From NCBI GenBank assembly GCA_001414345.1, contig LLCB01000185.1, positions 53,013 through 117,012 of the forward strand: a DNA stretch of 64,000 nt, read 5' to 3'. The notes under the pieces were generated by a model that worked only from the letters and a program-made list of their open reading frames with translations, was not told the origin of the DNA and ran no database searches. This document shows, one piece after another, positions 61,081 through 64,000 of the stretch. Made by a program: the position numbers and the translations under genes. This DNA is from Hymenoscyphus infarciens. Taxonomy: Eukaryota > Ascomycota > Leotiomycetes > Helotiales > Helotiaceae. Within the stretch, counting starts at the first letter, position 1. The number at the start of each line of letters is the position of its first letter.

Positions 61081-61869
61081 TTTACGGTACGTACTGTTTC
61101 CACCCTTACTTCCTGAACTGACGTACGTGCCTTATAGTTTCCGACCGACCGACCGACCGACCGACCGATCCAACCAATCAAATCGAGGCATACATACAGG
61201 GATGACGTCATTTGGGTCGGTGGAACATTCAGTGGAATAATCGGTGGAATCGGTGGAATTGGTGGAATTGGTGGAAGCAGGACTCGGGCATTCAGGCATG
61301 TTGTATAAGAGTAGTGTAGCTACGTAATATACGCCTGATCACGTGATTTCAGTCTTTTTTTATATGTATTCGCTAGTGATTAGTTTTTAGTACTAATTTA
61401 AGGCTACTCTAATACTAAGTTACTAGTTTAAGGCGGGTCTAGAATTAAGTTGAACTAGTGTCCGACACTGACTTAACTCACCTAACCCGGTTCATGACCC
61501 GGTTCGACTCGCTAAAACGAGTTCGACTCGCTGAAACGAGTCGGGTTTTACTGCCATAAATCATCTTAAGTCGGTTTTAAAGCATATTAAACCTAGTTCT
61601 TAAATTATTTCAAACTGCTTTAATCTATTTTATAAACTAGCTCGAATACACTTCTAGAATCGGTTTAAATCACCTCTGAACCCGATTCAACCCCGACTCA
61701 AAACCCTCGCGGGTTGGCAGTAAAGTACTTAGAGCTAGCTCTAATAAAGAAAGAGAAGAAAAGAGCTTATCTTAAGATAAAAGAGATATAAACGTTAATA
61801 TTATATTTACTAACCTCGATTATAATAACACTTAAGTTATTAATAAAAGAGAGAATAATATTAGCCTAC
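59273..61869 (+). mobile_element. Copia copy 1 gag region, heavily RIPed and interrupted by copy G
   Basis: From the LTR, the gag frame (59289 onward) parallels that of copy 2 but is broken by many TAG/TAA codons. A degraded zinc knuckle sits near 59920-59965 (first Cys codons now TAC/TAT). The element is split at a TA by copy G (60019-61725) and continues 61728-61869 until copy H begins at the next TA. Comparison with copy 2 shows both insertion points as uninterrupted sequence there. Confidence 0.8.
60019..61725 (+). mobile_element. TA-flanked non-autonomous element, type 1, copy G (best preserved)
   Basis: The 1.71-kb element lies between TA 60017-60018 and TA 61726-61727. Left end CTTACATGCCCTCTACTAGGG; right end, read inward, CTTTACTGCCAACCCGCGAGG; both continue into GTTTTGAG. 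Left array of GATTTATAAAACGATT units at 60100-60380. The core lies between CACGTG at 60588 and 61340 with GAC triplet repeats (60718-60790), GTCGCT repeats (61048-61080) and a CCGACCGACCGACC run (61142-61168). The empty site is visible in Copia copy 2 near 63354 (GGGTATACTTAGGGC). No transposase frame longer than about 90 codons is present. Confidence 0.85.
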
Positions 61870-62107
61870 TTATATGCCCTCTACTAGGGTTTTAAGCTAG
61901 TATCAACTTAGACTTAATACCGGTTTAATACTAGTTCAAGATATTAGTTATTTCTTAAAGTAGCTCTAATACGTTTTATAAAACGATTTAAAGTAAGAAA
62001 CCGATTCATAAAACAATTTAAGATGATTTAACCTAATTTATAAAACGATTTAACTATAAAACGATTCAAAGTAAGAAACCGATTCATAAAACAATTCAAG
62101 GGAATTT
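61870..62107 (+). mobile_element. TA-flanked element, type 1, copy H (left 238 bp)
   Basis: It begins CTTATATGCCCTC after TA 61868-61869, at a site present uninterrupted in Copia copy 2 near 63495 (TTAGCCTAGATAATC). After the first array units it is cut at 62107 by the LTR of Copia copy 2; the rest would lie beyond the window, past that Copia element. Confidence 0.75.
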
Positions 62108-62607
62108 TGTAATATATATAATAATATAAGATCAGCAAGTTAAGGATTTAAAGCATTTAAGTCCAAGATAATAAAATTATTATAAATAATTTTTAACTTG
62201 CGCTATAGACCACCTAGGATCACGTGCTCAATCTTATATAGGCCTGTTTAGTAAGCCTAATAAGTGTGTCATGTGACCGCGCGTCTATAACGTGTCAGGG
62301 GCGCTCTAGAGCAACGCGTCGATATGTGGACCTAAAACAAAGGATCCTTTGTTTTAGCTCTTTGTCCTAAAAGTATAAAGAAATCGCCGGATCGGTATAA
62401 GTCCACCACCTTAGTGGATATTGCGTGCTGCGGACCTAATTCCACACCTGGTTCCGCACGCCAAGACTGCCAAGCCTTCGGTCTATATAAGGAGGCCTTT
62501 GGGACACCGAAAAGACCTGAACACACATACATACCCACACATTCATATATACATACAATTCATACATATTCACTCCCTGACTGCTTCATCACGTGACCAT
62601 TCTTACA
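62108..62607 (+). mobile_element. 5' LTR of Copia copy 2
   Basis: This 500-bp LTR begins TGTAA and ends TTACA, a 5-bp perfect terminal inverted repeat, and is followed at once by TGGTAGCAATGCC, which resembles the initiator-Met-tRNA type primer-binding site used by Ty1-like elements. Internal features include CACGTG words, a GGATCCTTTGTTTTAG segment and TATATAAGG near 62485, a possible promoter. It is much less RIP-mutated than the LTR at 58775. Confidence 0.85.
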
Positions 62608-62990
62608 TGGTAGCAATGCCTTCCCACGACAAACATATAAGCATTCAGAAGCTTAAGGGCTCTGTGAATTATGAAGTCTGGGCTATACACACTAAGGCTT
62701 TCCTTACTAAGGAAGGACAAATCGAATCGATTATGTCTTGTATTGAAGGCGACCCTGAACAAGAGCGTAAAGCATTAAGTAATATAATATTACTTATAGA
62801 AGACGGCCCGCTTCTACAAATTCAAGATAAGAATAATGCTAAAGCGGCTTGGGACGCACTTAAGAACCTCTATAGTTCTAAAGGGTTCTCTTCTGAAATC
62901 ATACTATGTAGAGAGTTCTTTAATACCTCCTTAGAGAGGTTCTCTTCTATGGAAGAATACCTTAATAAGGTTAAATATCTTAGCGATTAA
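62607..62990 (+). pseudogene. Copia copy 2 gag, N-terminal part (frame ends at a RIP-type stop)
   Basis: From an ATG overlapping the LTR end (a second at 62616) the frame stays open for 127 codons and shows a gag_2/UBN2-type capsid pattern: KLKGSVNYEVWAIHTKAFL, AAWDALKNLYSSKGFSS, LERFSSMEEYLNKVKYLSD. It ends in TAA where the frame clearly continues as coding (LRAKGIELPRQVVIAWVLNN), so CAA-to-TAA damage is inferred. The copy is non-functional but the youngest coding remnant in the block. Confidence 0.8.
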
Positions 62991-64000
62991 TTAAGAGCTA
63001 AAGGTATAGAACTACCTAGACAGGTAGTTATAGCCTGGGTACTTAATAATCTAAGCGAGGATTATGAGAATATTATATCTAATATAACTTAATCCTTATG
63101 AAACGATATTAATGCCTATACTATAGAGAACTTATTCTCTAATCTTATAGACGAGTCTAAAAGATAAGAGTCTAAAGAAGAAGAAGCTTTTATAAGCTCT
63201 ACTCCTTATAAGAACTCTTATAAAGGAAAGAAGCCTTATAAGATTATAAAAGGGAAATACTGTACCTATTGTAAGTAGGCTACACACTTTATAAATAAGT
63301 GTTACTACCTTAATCTACAAAAAGCACTTAAAGGCTTCGTGTTTAAAAAGGGTATACTTAGGGCTAGCCCTAACGAAGAAAGAGAAGAAAAGAGCTTATC
63401 TTAAGATAAAAGAGATACGAACGTCGATATTATGTTTACTAACCTCGATTATAATAACGCTTAAGTTATTAATAATAGAGAGGATAATATTAGCCTAGAT
63501 AATCTAGACTTCGAGGTAAATAATGCTTAAAACAAAAACATAAACTCTAATACTAATACTAGTATAGATACCTTTAACTCCTTATTAAATACTAGATAAG
63601 CTGAACAGGTTCTTACTACTACCTCTAACTCTATAGATAATAAATCTAATTTTATACTAGACACTACTGCTACAAAACATATAATATGTAATAAGCTCTA
63701 TTTTATAGATTATAAGCCTAGTAATAAACTAGTCAAGTAGGGCGAAGCAAAAACAATTAGTATTAAGGGAGTTAGTTCTGTTTATATTAGGTTTAAAGAT
63801 AATAATATTATTAAGTCTTTTATACTTAAAAACTGTTTATATATGCCTGAGCTAGGCTATAACCTAATAAGTTAAAGTGAATTAGTAAATTCCTATACTA
63901 TATTTACCTCTAATAACTGCTATATTAAAGATAATAAAACAAATAAGCTTATAACTAAAGGTAATAAGATAGACAACTTATATTATTTAGATATTATTCC
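62991..64000 (+). pseudogene. Copia copy 2 gag C terminus, zinc knuckle, protease and GAG-pre-integrase region
   Basis: Downstream of the gag stop the same element continues with stops scattered in frame. A CCHC knuckle (C-x2-C-x4-H-x4-C) spans 63261-63302, with a TAG inside where Trp is expected. A protease-like D-T-x-A-T-K-H is near 63658-63680, and a GAG-pre-integrase-like stretch (LYMPELGYNLIS, then NLYYLDIIP) runs to the window edge. The order gag, knuckle, protease, pre-integrase is that of Ty1/Copia. Reverse transcriptase and the 3' LTR lie outside. Confidence 0.75.

Noticed and set aside
61031..61240. Open frame with Leu-Ser repeats
   Set aside because: Translation of the GTCGCT microsatellite in copy G.

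Overview
The window looks like a chromosomal segment of a filamentous ascomycete (Pezizomycotina). Evidence is the short introns of about 45-135 bp with GTAAGT-like donors and CTAAC/CTGAC branch sites, the fungal gene set, and AT-rich blocks almost lacking CA and TG dinucleotides while CG is kept, which is the signature of repeat-induced point mutation (RIP) at CpA. A leotiomycete such as a Botrytis/Rhynchosporium relative is a guess that the sequence does not prove. The window has two kinds of DNA: a gene-rich island (about 2.4-39.6 kb) between RIP-degraded, transposon-filled blocks (1-2.4 kb and 39.6-64 kb).

Gene island, left to right: a ten-exon SAP-domain gene whose last part is a threefold duplicated exon cassette (3.8-7.7 kb, minus); MTO1, mitochondrial tRNA wobble-uridine modification (8.6-10.7 kb, minus); a PNRC/Edc1-like decapping coactivator with a YAGxxF motif (12.3-13.7 kb, minus); an acetyl-CoA transporter of the SLC33A1 family (14.7-16.7 kb, plus); a membrane-associated short-chain dehydrogenase (18.3-19.5 kb, plus); a GPI-anchored wall protein (21.3-22.2 kb, plus); a decaying or multi-exon gene carrying a PAM2 motif (23.9-26.0 kb, minus); an HSM3-like proteasome chaperone (27.2-28.3 kb, plus); a Ser/Thr-rich adhesin with a C-terminal globular domain (29.4-32.0 kb, plus); a PLP-dependent aromatic amino-acid decarboxylase (34.0-35.7 kb, minus); the SNARE YKT6 (36.6-37.5 kb, plus); and a Rab GTPase with an unusual insert (37.8-39.0 kb, minus). 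These are mostly unrelated housekeeping and cell-surface genes. YKT6 and the Rab gene both act in membrane traffic and face each other tail to tail, which may be coincidence.

The right-hand 24 kb is a nested transposon graveyard. I see a Tad-like LINE (about 42.9-48.9 kb), at least four Ty1/Copia copies or fragments, and eight copies of what appear to be two related families of non-autonomous elements of 1.6-1.8 kb. These elements lie between TA dinucleotides, carry subterminal tandem arrays and share one core module of about 0.7 kb bounded by CACGTG palindromes. Their insertion sites can be read directly: one sits in a Copia integrase whose reading frame resumes on the other side, two sit in a Copia copy whose empty sites are present 1.6-3.3 kb away, and one sits inside another element of the set. 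The youngest insertion is the Copia copy at 62.1 kb, whose gag frame is still partly open. I regard these TA-flanked families and the SAP-exon cassette gene as the two most interesting items. All gene models are read by eye from splice signals and reading frames; family names come from motif recognition, not from database searches.
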